Assembly (NCBI RefSeq): GCF_029589495.1
Contig: NZ_JAAIVF010000001.1
Coordinates: forward strand, 186,001-250,000
Direction: 5' to 3'
Source: Speluncibacter jeojiensis
GTDB taxonomy: Bacteria > Actinomycetota > Actinomycetes > Mycobacteriales > Mycobacteriaceae
DNA: 64,000 nt
Below the pieces are notes generated by a model. It was not told the DNA's origin, did no database searches, and saw only the letters and a program-made list of their open reading frames with translations. A program made the translations under genes and the position numbers. Positions 45,161 through 53,172 of the stretch are shown piece after piece. Each line of letters opens with the position of its first letter. The first letter of the stretch is position 1.

Positions 45161-47707
45161 TCAGTCGGCGGTGACGAAGTCGTCGTGCGGGGACCGCACG
45201 GCCGGCATCCCGATGAGCACGGGCACCTTCCGTGATCCGTCCTCGGCGTAGGCGGCGTCCTGGTTGAACGCCACGGTCGGGTCGAGCTCGTCGGGCGCGT
45301 TGACGAACGAGACGAACCGCGCCAGCTTCTCCGGATCGGCCAGCACCCCGGCCCATTCGTCGGTGTAGCTGTGCACGTGCCGGGCCATCGCCGCCTCGAG
45401 GTCGTCCGCGATGCCGAGGCTGTCGTCGCACACCACCGCGCGCAGGTGATCCAGTCCCCCGTCGAGCGCCTCGAGCCACGGGGCCGTGCGCTGCAACCGA
45501 TCCGCGGTCCGGATGTAGAACATCAGGTAGCGGTCGATGTACCGGACCAGGGTCTCGGAGTCCAGATCCCCCGCCAGCAACTGCGCGTGCTTGGGGCTCT
45601 GCCCGCCGTTGCCGGCGACGTACAGGTTCCAGCCGCGCTCGGTGGCGATGACGCCGACGTCCTTGCCGCGCGCCTCCGCACACTCGCGGGCGCAACCCGA
45701 CACGCCCATTTTGAGCTTGTGCGGCGACCGCAACCCACGGTAGCGGTTCTCCAGCGCCACCGCCATGCCGACCGAGTCCTGCACGCCGTACCGGCACCAG
45801 CTCGAGCCGACACAGCTCTTCACGGTGCGCACCGACTTGCCGTATGCCTGACCGGATTCCATGCCGGCATCGACCAGTCGCCGCCAGATCAGCGGCAACT
45901 GCTCGACGCGCGCGCCGAACAGGTCGATGCGCTGACCGCCGGTGATCTTCGTGTACAGGCCGAAGTCGCGGGCGATCTCTCCGATGACGATCAGCTGCTC
46001 CGGGGTGCACTCGCCGCCGGGCATCCGCGGCACCACCGAGTAGGTGCCGTTCTTCTGGATGTTCGCCAGGAAGTGGTCGTTCGAGTCCTGCAGCGCGGCC
46101 TGCTCGCCGTCGAGGATGTGGTCGCCGGAGGTCGACGCGAGGATCGAGGCGACCGTCGGCTTGCAGATGTCGCAGCCGGTTCCCTTGCCGTACTTGGCGA
46201 TCAGCCCGGAGAACGTGCGGATCCCGGTCGCCTGGACGATCTGGAACAGCTCCGCGCGGGACTGCTCGAAGTGCTCGCACAGCGCCTTCGACATCTCGAC
46301 ACCGGAGGATTCGAGGATCTGCTTGATCATCGGGACGCAGCCGCCGCAGGTGGTGCCGGCCGAGGTGCACGCCTTGATCGCGGCGATGTCGCAGGCGCCG
46401 TCGGCGATGGCCCCGCAGATCGTGCCCTTGGTGACGGCGTTGCACGAGCACACCTCCGCATCGTCCGGAAGTGCTCCCGCACCGACCTGGGCGCCGGCCG
46501 GCGAGATCAACGACGCCGCATCGGCGGGCAGTTCCCGGCCGACGAGCGGGCGCAGGCTCGCATAGGCGCTCGCGTCGCCGACGAGGACACCGCCGAGCAG
46601 GGTCTTCGCGTCGTCGGAGAGCACCAGTTTGGCGTAGGTGCGCTTGGCCGCGTCGTTGAGCACGACCTCCAGGGCCCCCTCGGACTCGGCCAGCGCATCA
46701 CCGAAGCTCGCGACGTCGACGCCGAGCAGCTTGAGCTTCGTCGACAGGTCCGCACCGGGGAATTCGGCGCCGCCGGCCAGCAACCGGTCGGCGACGACCT
46801 CGGCGGTCGCGTAGCCGGGACCGACCAGCCCGTAGCAGCGGTCCTCGACCGCGGCACACTCGCCGATCGCGTAGACATCCGGATCCGAGGTCCGGCAGGC
46901 GGTGTCGACGAGCACGCCGCCGCGCGAGCCCAGTTGCAGACCGCAGTCGCGGGCAATCTGGTCGCGCGGGCGGACCCCGGCGGAGAAGACCAGCATCGCG
47001 GCACTGATGTCGGAGTCGTCGGACAGCGACACCCGCAGCGACCCGCCGGCGTCCTGGGTGATCGACTGGGTCGACACCCCGGTGTGCACGGCCAGCCCCA
47101 GGTCGGTGACCAGTCGTTCGAGCAGGATACCGCCGCCCTCGTCCACCTGGTTGGGCAGCAGCCGCGAGTTGTACTCGACGACGTGCGGGGTCAGCCCCAG
47201 CATCCGCAGCGCGTTCGCCGCCTCCAATCCGAGCAGGCCGCCGCCGACCACGACCGCCGCCGCCCCGGTCCCGGCGGCCTCGGCCGCGTCCCGGATCCGG
47301 TCGAGGTCGTCGAGGGTGCGGTAGACGAAGCAGCCGGCCTCGTCGCTGCCCGGCACCGGCGGGACGAACGGGTAGGAGCCGGTCGCCAGCACGAGCGCGT
47401 CGTATCCGATCACCTCGCCCGACGACGTGGTGACCGTCTTGGCGTCGCGGTCCACTGACTCGGCGCGGGTGCCCAGGCGCACGCTCACGTGGTCGTCGCC
47501 GGGGTAGTCGTTGCCGGACAGCGCCAGTTGCGCGGGGTCCCACGAGTTCACGTACGACGACAGGCCCACCCGGTCGTAGGCGGGAACCGGCTCCTCGCAC
47601 AGCACCAGCACATCCCAGCGGTTCTCGGCGTCACGGGAACGGAGTGCCTCGACGAAGCGGTGTCCGACCATCCCGTGGCCGACAACCACGACCGTCTGCG
47701 TCGTCAT
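45161..47707 (-). CDS. nirB: Nitrite reductase (NADH) large subunit NirB
   Basis: An 848-residue siroheme enzyme reducing nitrite to ammonium. The order is an FAD/NAD(P)-binding domain (VVVGHGMVGHRFVEAL, later VVVGGGLLGLEAANAL), a BFD-type [2Fe-2S] region (CSCNAVTKGTI and CTSAGTTCGGC), and a ferredoxin-like half. The siroheme/[4Fe-4S] domain then shows C-x5-C (SCVGSSWCRYG) and C-x3-C (GCARECAEA). Electrons pass from NADH through FAD to the siroheme. It heads the nirB-nirD-hemD-chelatase operon. The region upstream to narK (204 bases) carries a large inverted repeat. Confidence 0.96.
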   Translation of the reverse strand: MTTQTVVVVGHGMVGHRFVEALRSRDAENRWDVLVLCEEPVPAYDRVGLSSYVNSWDPAQLALSGNDYPGDDHVSVRLGTRAESVDRDAKTVTTSSGEVIGYDALVLATGSYPFVPPVPGSDEAGCFVYRTLDDLDRIRDAAEAAGTGAAAVVVGGGLLGLEAANALRMLGLTPHVVEYNSRLLPNQVDEGGGILLERLVTDLGLAVHTGVSTQSITQDAGGSLRVSLSDDSDISAAMLVFSAGVRPRDQIARDCGLQLGSRGGVLVDTACRTSDPDVYAIGECAAVEDRCYGLVGPGYATAEVVADRLLAGGAEFPGADLSTKLKLLGVDVASFGDALAESEGALEVVLNDAAKRTYAKLVLSDDAKTLLGGVLVGDASAYASLRPLVGRELPADAASLISPAGAQVGAGALPDDAEVCSCNAVTKGTICGAIADGACDIAAIKACTSAGTTCGGCVPMIKQILESSGVEMSKALCEHFEQSRAELFQIVQATGIRTFSGLIAKYGKGTGCDICKPTVASILASTSGDHILDGEQAALQDSNDHFLANIQKNGTYSVVPRMPGGECTPEQLIVIGEIARDFGLYTKITGGQRIDLFGARVEQLPLIWRRLVDAGMESGQAYGKSVRTVKSCVGSSWCRYGVQDSVGMAVALENRYRGLRSPHKLKMGVSGCARECAEARGKDVGVIATERGWNLYVAGNGGQSPKHAQLLAGDLDSETLVRYIDRYLMFYIRTADRLQRTAPWLEALDGGLDHLRAVVCDDSLGIADDLEAAMARHVHSYTDEWAGVLADPEKLARFVSFVNAPDELDPTVAFNQDAAYAEDGSRKVPVLIGMPAVRSPHDDFVTAD

Positions 47708-47840
47708 GCTGCACCTTCTTTCTCATCAGCCCTGCCTGCGGGGACGTCCCAAAACTACGAGCGCGGTATTGCGCAGGTGCTGCCTCAGATGAACAGCAGG
47801 TCAACTGGTTCTCACGTTCACCGCCCGTGAGCGGGTGCCG

Positions 47841-47927
47841 GTTCACACGGCGGTAACGGCCGGGTCGCCCGTCACCGCAGGTGACGGGCGAACGCCGGTG
47901 GTCGGGGCCCGTTACCGGCGTGTGAAC
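47841..47927. repeat. Nested inverted repeat between nirB and narK
   Basis: Outer arms of 19 bases (47841-47859 and 47909-47927) are complementary with one mismatch. Inside lies a perfect 11-bp hairpin with a 3-base loop (47866-47876 and 47880-47890). The right outer arm includes the last codons and stop of narK. Each arm contains GTTAC followed after a short spacer by TGAAC, loosely like actinobacterial GlnR half-sites. It may be a narK terminator, a regulator site for nirB, or both. Confidence 0.6.
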
Positions 47928-49351
47928 GCAGGCTCACCCGCCGGCGCGGCCGGGGCGGCGACGGGCACTTCGGCGTGCGAGGACGGCCGGATGTATCGCA
48001 GCCAGGTGACGCCGATGCACAGCGCGTAGAAGCCCAAAAAGACCCAGAAGGCCATCGTCGCCGAGTGCGCCGAGCCCGAGTAGGAGGCCCGCAGCACCAG
48101 GTTGATGCCGACGCCGCCGAGGGCGCCGACCGCGCCGGCCACCCCGATCAGTGCGCCGGACATCGCCCGGGCCCAGGCGGCGGCCTCGTCGGGCGTGACG
48201 CCGCGCAGGCGGGCGGCGTGGTCGGCGAACACCGCCGGGATCAGCTTGTAGACCGAGCCGTTGCCCAGACCGGACAGCAGGAACAGTGCGATGAAGCCGA
48301 TCAGGTAAGCGGCGAAGACGCCGCCGGTGGCCGCCCCGGGGGTGGCGTCGTCGCGGGTGCCGGCGACGACCAGCGTGCCGGCGGCCAGCGTCATCGCCGC
48401 GAAGCAGCCGAGCGTGATCTTGCCGCCGCCGATCCGGTCGGCCAGCAGCCCGCCGATCGGCCGGGTGAGCGAGCCCAGCAGCGGCCCCAGGAACGCGATC
48501 TGCGCGGCGTGCAGCGACGCGCTCGCCGCGGTGGTGCCCGGTTCGGCGAGGAAGTTCAGTTGCAGCACCTGGCCGAAGGCGAAGCTGAAGCCGATGAACG
48601 AGCCGAACGTGCCGATGTAGAGGAAGGCGATCGCCCACGAGTCCGGGTACCGCAGCACCTCGACCATCCGGCGCCCCGAGGCCTCGACGCCGTCGAGGTT
48701 GTCCATGAACAGCGCCGCGCCCAATGCCGCGAACCCGACCAGCACCAGGTACACCGACAGCACGATCTGCGGTGACCGGTCGCCGACGGTGGCGATCACC
48801 AGCAGGCCCAGCAGTTGCACCACGGTGACGCCGATGTTGCCGCCGCCTGCGTTCAGTCCGAGGGCCCAGCCCTTGAGCCGCTGCGGATAGAACGCGTTGA
48901 TGTTGGTCATCGACGACGCGAAGTTGCCGCCGCCGAACCCGGCGACCGCGGCGATCACCATGAACGCGGTGTAGGACAGCCCCGGGTGGGCCATCGCGTA
49001 CATCGTCAGCAGCAGCGGGACCAGCAGGACCAGCGCGCTGAAGATCGTCCAGTTGCGCCCGCCGAACCGCGCGGTCGCGGTCGTGTACGGGATCCGCAGC
49101 ACCGCGCCGACCAGCGTCGGCATCGCGATCAGGAAGAACTTGCCGGCCGCGTCGATGTGATAGACGTCGACCGGCATGAACAGCACCATGACCGACCAGA
49201 TCGACCAGACCGAGAACCCGACGTGTTCGGCGATCACCGACCAGATCAGGTTGCGGCGGGCGATCCGGCTGCCGCCGGCATCCCAGGCGACCACGTCCTC
49301 GGGGTCCCAGTTCGCGATGCGGCGGGTGCGCTTCTCGGCAGATCTCGACAC
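47912..49351 (-). CDS. narK: Nitrate/nitrite transporter, NarK/NasA type (MFS)
   Basis: A 479-residue major facilitator with about 12 transmembrane helices. The nitrate signature is clear: AGFGGGNFASSMTNINAFYPQRLKGWALGLNAGGGNIG, and a second glycine-rich block later (LSGLGNGSVYKLIPAVF). It imports nitrate, probably with protons or in exchange for nitrite. It is co-directional with nirB. A candidate promoter upstream reads TTGATC, 16 bases, TAGCGT at about 49411-49438. Confidence 0.95.
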   Translation of the reverse strand: MSRSAEKRTRRIANWDPEDVVAWDAGGSRIARRNLIWSVIAEHVGFSVWSIWSVMVLFMPVDVYHIDAAGKFFLIAMPTLVGAVLRIPYTTATARFGGRNWTIFSALVLLVPLLLTMYAMAHPGLSYTAFMVIAAVAGFGGGNFASSMTNINAFYPQRLKGWALGLNAGGGNIGVTVVQLLGLLVIATVGDRSPQIVLSVYLVLVGFAALGAALFMDNLDGVEASGRRMVEVLRYPDSWAIAFLYIGTFGSFIGFSFAFGQVLQLNFLAEPGTTAASASLHAAQIAFLGPLLGSLTRPIGGLLADRIGGGKITLGCFAAMTLAAGTLVVAGTRDDATPGAATGGVFAAYLIGFIALFLLSGLGNGSVYKLIPAVFADHAARLRGVTPDEAAAWARAMSGALIGVAGAVGALGGVGINLVLRASYSGSAHSATMAFWVFLGFYALCIGVTWLRYIRPSSHAEVPVAAPAAPAGEPAFTRR

Positions 49352-49507
49352 GGATGCCTCCAGGTGCTCGGGGATGTCCCCAAGCTAGGCACCGGGTGTT
49401 GCGCCGACGCTACCGACGATGAACGCCTGATCAACAGCGACTCACAGGACCTTCCCGACGACCAGTCCGGTGCCGAACGTCCCCGCGCCGGTATGCCTTT
49501 CGCATAG

Positions 49508-50746
49508 TCAGGCCGCGAGGTCGTCCTCGATCATGCTGGGCCGGCACGCCCGTCGGCCTCCCAAGAGCATCACCGCGACCGCCACGAGCAGGAACGCGAA
49601 CGGCCATCCCCACCCGTCGGTGCTCTCGTGCAGCACGCCGAACAGCACCGGGCCCAGGCATGCCGCCGTATAGCCGACCCCCTGGGTGAAGCCCGACAGC
49701 TTGGACGAGCCGGCACCGGTGCGCGATCGAAGGTTGATGAGTGTCAACGACATCGGGAAGGTGCTGGGTCCCAGTCCGATCGCCAGCACCCACAGCCACG
49801 GCACCGTCGACGGCGCGAACACCAGGCCGGCGAAGCCCACGAGATAGCAGACCGCGCAGGCCATCACGACCGGGAACGGGTTGACCATCCGGGCGCACAG
49901 GGTCGGCGCGCCCAGCGCCGCGATGAACCCGACCGCCGAGAACATCGCCACCATCGCGCCGCCGAACTCCGCGGAGGCGCCCGACTCGGTCAGGATCTTC
50001 GGCAGCCAGGTGAACAGCGAATAGGTGATCAGCGAGGTCATGCCGAACATCGCGGCCATCCCCCAGGCCAGCGACGAATGCCAGATGGGCCGACCGGAGT
50101 GCGTCGAATGATGCTGCGGCGCCTGCGGAGTCGTGATCGCGCGCGCGTCGCGGCCCCGCCGGTCGACGATGACCCCGATCCACGGCAGCACCGCGGCGAA
50201 GGCCACGACCGACCAGACCGCGAGCGAGACCCGCCAGCCGTGCGCGTGCGCCACCGGCACCGCCAGCAGCGGCGGCACCGCGGTACCCAGCTGCACGCAC
50301 GTGATGTAGACGGCGCTCATCAGCGCGACCCGGTCGGAGAAGTAGCGCTTGACCAACGGCGGGATGACCACGTTGCCGATTCCCATGCCGCCGAGGGCGA
50401 CCGCGGACAACACCAGCAGCAGGGCGGTGTCGCCGACCATGGCCCGGGTGAGCATGCCGACGCCGGCCATGACCATCGCCACCAGCGCGATCCGTTCGAG
50501 CCCGAACCGCGTCGCGAGCATCGGGGTGAGCAACCCGAACAGCGCGAACATCGCGGTCGGCATCATGCCGAACACACCGGCCACTGCGGAGCCGAAGCCG
50601 ACTTCGTCGCCGATGACGTCGAGCAACGGCGTGATCGCGGTGACCGCCGTGCGCAACGTCAGCGCCGACAGCACGATCGCGAGCAGGACGAGCACCCGAC
50701 CCGCGATCAGGCCCGGCCGTGCGTCCCGCTCCTGCCCGCTCGTCAT
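49508..50746 (-). CDS. MFS transporter, CynX/NimT family
   Basis: A 412-residue 12-helix transporter. Traits of the CynX/NimT branch are LRTAVTAITPLLDVIGDEVGFGSAVAGVFGMMPTAMFALFG at the N-terminus and GLGPSTFPMSLTLINLRSRT late in the chain. Relatives transport cyanate or export 2-nitroimidazole; the substrate here is unknown. ATG 50746 has GAGGTGA 7 bases upstream; the frame also contains an upstream ATG at 50782. It is divergent from a FadR-family regulator, the likely controller. Confidence 0.88.
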   Translation of the reverse strand: MTSGQERDARPGLIAGRVLVLLAIVLSALTLRTAVTAITPLLDVIGDEVGFGSAVAGVFGMMPTAMFALFGLLTPMLATRFGLERIALVAMVMAGVGMLTRAMVGDTALLLVLSAVALGGMGIGNVVIPPLVKRYFSDRVALMSAVYITCVQLGTAVPPLLAVPVAHAHGWRVSLAVWSVVAFAAVLPWIGVIVDRRGRDARAITTPQAPQHHSTHSGRPIWHSSLAWGMAAMFGMTSLITYSLFTWLPKILTESGASAEFGGAMVAMFSAVGFIAALGAPTLCARMVNPFPVVMACAVCYLVGFAGLVFAPSTVPWLWVLAIGLGPSTFPMSLTLINLRSRTGAGSSKLSGFTQGVGYTAACLGPVLFGVLHESTDGWGWPFAFLLVAVAVMLLGGRRACRPSMIEDDLAA

Positions 50747-50927
50747 CTGCCGACTCACCTCTTCACCCGCACCGACACTCATACCTACCCCACTCGCTCG
50801 TCCCAACACGACAGCACAAATTGTAGGATGACCCGATGTATCGCGCCAACGCAATTATGCTCGGCGATACCCGACGAGAACGACCCCGACGGTCAGCGGA
50901 GGAGTCGGCCAACAGAGGAGGTGCGCC

Positions 50928-51608
50928 GTGCAGACGGTGCGACGGGCAGGCCTGGTGGAGCAGATCACCGAGCAGTTGCGCGAGGAGATCTGCGCCGGTC
51001 GCTGGCCGGTCGGCAGCCGGATCCCCACGGAGGTCGAGTTGTGCGAGCTGACCGGCGCCGGACGCAACACGGTCCGCGAGGCCGTCCAGTCGCTGGCCCA
51101 CGCCGGGCTGGTCGAGCGGCGGCAGGGCTCGGGGACGTACGTGCTGGCCACCTCGGAGGTCGTCGGCGCGCTCGGCCGCCGGGTGAGCGCCGCCCGTCTG
51201 CGCGAGGTCCTGGAACTGCGGCACGCGCTGGACGTCACCGCCGCGGCACTCGCCGCCACCCGCCGCGACGAAGACGACGTTCGGGCCCTCACCGCGCTGC
51301 TCGAGGAGCGCCTGGCGCTGTGGCCAGGCGGTGACGCCGCGGCCGCGGTGACCGCGGACGTCGCTCTGCACCGCGCGGTCGTCGCGGCCACCCACAATCA
51401 GCTCTACCTCGAGGTCTATGACGCGCTCGTGCCCGACATCGAGGTCTCCGTCGACACGAACTCGGCGCTGACCGGCCGCCATTTCAACGACGAACACACC
51501 GAGTTGGTCCGGGCGGTCATCGACGGCGATCCCGAGCGCGCCGCCTCCGCCGCACGCGGCCTGCTCGCCGGGCTGCTCGACGCCCACGGCTCTCCCCTGG
51601 GCGATTGA
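50928..51608 (+). CDS. FadR-subfamily GntR regulator (FCD domain)
   Basis: A 226-residue regulator. The winged helix at residues 5-75 shows GSRIPTEVELCELTGAGRNTVREAVQSLAHAGLVERRQGSGTYV. The C-terminal FCD ligand domain has the D-x3-H metal site in DVALHRAVVAATHN. It should control the divergent MFS gene. An AT-rich stretch at 50815-50832 in the shared region is a candidate operator. GTG 50928 is preceded by GAGGAGG. Confidence 0.9.
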   Translation: MQTVRRAGLVEQITEQLREEICAGRWPVGSRIPTEVELCELTGAGRNTVREAVQSLAHAGLVERRQGSGTYVLATSEVVGALGRRVSAARLREVLELRHALDVTAAALAATRRDEDDVRALTALLEERLALWPGGDAAAAVTADVALHRAVVAATHNQLYLEVYDALVPDIEVSVDTNSALTGRHFNDEHTELVRAVIDGDPERAASAARGLLAGLLDAHGSPLGD

Positions 51609-51664
51609 CCGGCCACTGTTAGCCTGGGCGGGACGTTCGACAATCACATTTCGGGGGGATCGAA

Positions 51665-53047
51665 GTGCAGAACCATGGCATGAACACGGGGCCGGACCAG
51701 ACTTCCGGGGGCGAACAGACCGGCGCGGCAAACCCGCCGTGGCTGCCGGCCGAACAGGCAGTCACCGAACAGGCAGTCACCGAGCAGGCGGTCACCGAAC
51801 CGCCCACCGGACAACCGCTGTCCGAGGTCGCCGCGCAGTGGACCGCACCGGTCCCGCCGGACGCCGCACAGTTCGCGCCGGCGCAACAGCTACAGCCGTA
51901 TCGCTACCCGCAGCAGGCTTCCCCACAGCAGGTTCCGGTCCAGCCGATGCCGATGGCGCCGCAGCCCCCGCACCCGGGACATCCGCCCCTGCCGCAGCAG
52001 CAACTGCCGCAGCAACCCCTGCCCCAGCAGCCCTTGCCCCAGCAGCCGGACGCCGCCCCTCAGTGGGGTGCACCGACCCCGCCGCCGGCCAAGCTCGCCC
52101 CCGGCGCCGACCTGAATCTGCTGCGCCGGGCGAAGCGCCCGCCGCGCAGCGGCTGGCGCAAGCTGGTGCACCGCATCTCCGGCGGCCGGATCAACCCGGG
52201 CGAGTCCCCGGCCGACATCGCCTACCGCGAGCTGGTCGACCGAGTGAACCAGCCCATCCGCGGCGACTACCGGATCGCCTTCCTGTCCCTCAAGGGTGGA
52301 GTCGGCAAGACCACCACCACGGTCGGCCTGGGCGCCACCTTCGCGTCGTTGCGCGGCGACCGCGTGATCGCGGTCGACGCCAACCCGGACCTGGGCACAT
52401 TGGCCCAGCGGGTGCCCAGCCAGACCACCTCGACCGTCCGCAACCTGCTCGAGGACCCGAACCTGCAGCGCTACTCGGATGTGCGCGCCCACACCTCGCA
52501 GGCGCCGAGCCGGCTCGAGGTGCTGGCGAGCGAGAAGGACCCCGCCGTCTCGGAGGCGTTCAGCGAGAACGACTATCGCTCCGTCGTCAAGATCCTGCAG
52601 GCGTACTACAACATCATCCTCACCGACTGCGGCACCGGGCTGATGCACTCGGCGATGAACGGCGCCCTCGACACCGCCGATGCACTGGTACTGGTCAGCT
52701 CCCCCGCAATCGACGGCGCACGCAGCGCCTCGGCGACCCTGGACTGGCTCGACCACCACGGCTACGGCGAGCTGGTCAAGCGCTCGATCGTCGTGGTCAA
52801 CTCCGCACGCCGCGGCGCGTCCTCGATCGACCTGGACCAGTTGAAGAACCTCTTCCTCGGCCGCTGCCGCGCGGTGCACGTGGTGCCCTACGACGAGCAC
52901 CTGGCCGAGGGCGCCGAGATCGACCTGGATCTGATCGGCAAGACCACGCGCCGCTCGTTCCTCGAGCTCGCGGCGATCGTCGCGGACGGTTTCACCGTCG
53001 CCGCGCCGCGACCGGAACCCGGACGTGAGGTCCGGCAACGCGGCTGA
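51665..53047 (+). CDS. MinD/ParA-like ATPase with Pro/Gln-rich N-terminus (EspI-like)
   Basis: A 460-residue protein. Residues 1-150 are low complexity: three EQAVT repeats, then Pro/Gln-rich sequence with LPQQP repeats. A basic segment (RRAKRPPRSGWRKLVHRISGGRINPGES) like that of EspI/Rv3876 proteins leads into a deviant-Walker ATPase: FLSLKGGVGKTTTTVGLG, then VDANPDLGTLAQRV and LTDCGTGLMHSAM. EspI-type proteins work with type VII secretion systems, but no ESX gene is in the window. GTG 51665 has a G-rich ribosome site. It lies 56 bases after the FadR gene and may share its transcript. Confidence 0.85.
   Translation: MQNHGMNTGPDQTSGGEQTGAANPPWLPAEQAVTEQAVTEQAVTEPPTGQPLSEVAAQWTAPVPPDAAQFAPAQQLQPYRYPQQASPQQVPVQPMPMAPQPPHPGHPPLPQQQLPQQPLPQQPLPQQPDAAPQWGAPTPPPAKLAPGADLNLLRRAKRPPRSGWRKLVHRISGGRINPGESPADIAYRELVDRVNQPIRGDYRIAFLSLKGGVGKTTTTVGLGATFASLRGDRVIAVDANPDLGTLAQRVPSQTTSTVRNLLEDPNLQRYSDVRAHTSQAPSRLEVLASEKDPAVSEAFSENDYRSVVKILQAYYNIILTDCGTGLMHSAMNGALDTADALVLVSSPAIDGARSASATLDWLDHHGYGELVKRSIVVVNSARRGASSIDLDQLKNLFLGRCRAVHVVPYDEHLAEGAEIDLDLIGKTTRRSFLELAAIVADGFTVAAPRPEPGREVRQRG
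51752..51796 (+). repeat. Three 15-base tandem repeats in the MinD-like gene
   Basis: GAACAGGCAGTCACC occurs twice exactly, followed by a third copy with two changes. They encode EQAVT three times. Slippage here would change the length of the disordered N-terminus without shifting frame. Confidence 0.85.
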
Positions 53048-53078
53048 CCCGTTCCGGGCACGCCGGGTCCGGCCAAAT

Positions 53079-53115
53079 GTCACCGCCGGCTCACCGGGGT
53101 TAATCCGGCAGAAAC
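53079..53115. promoter_or_regulatory. Candidate GlnR-like operator before the nitrate reductase
   Basis: Half-site-like strings GTCAC (53079), CTCAC (53090), GTTAA (53099) and GAAAC (53111) recur at roughly 11-base spacing. This resembles the GTnAC-n6-GAAAC boxes bound by the actinobacterial nitrogen regulator GlnR, which controls nitrate assimilation in relatives. The match is imperfect. Confidence 0.3.
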
Positions 53116-53172
53116 AACTCCACAGCAGCATGGTCGTCGACCCGAGTTGCCCGACGGGAAGGGGCTGCCCTG

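Noticed and set aside
50815-50832. AT-rich possible GntR site between the MFS and FadR genes
   Set aside because: No clear inverted repeat of the FadR type (TnGTnnnACnA); mentioned only in the regulator entry.
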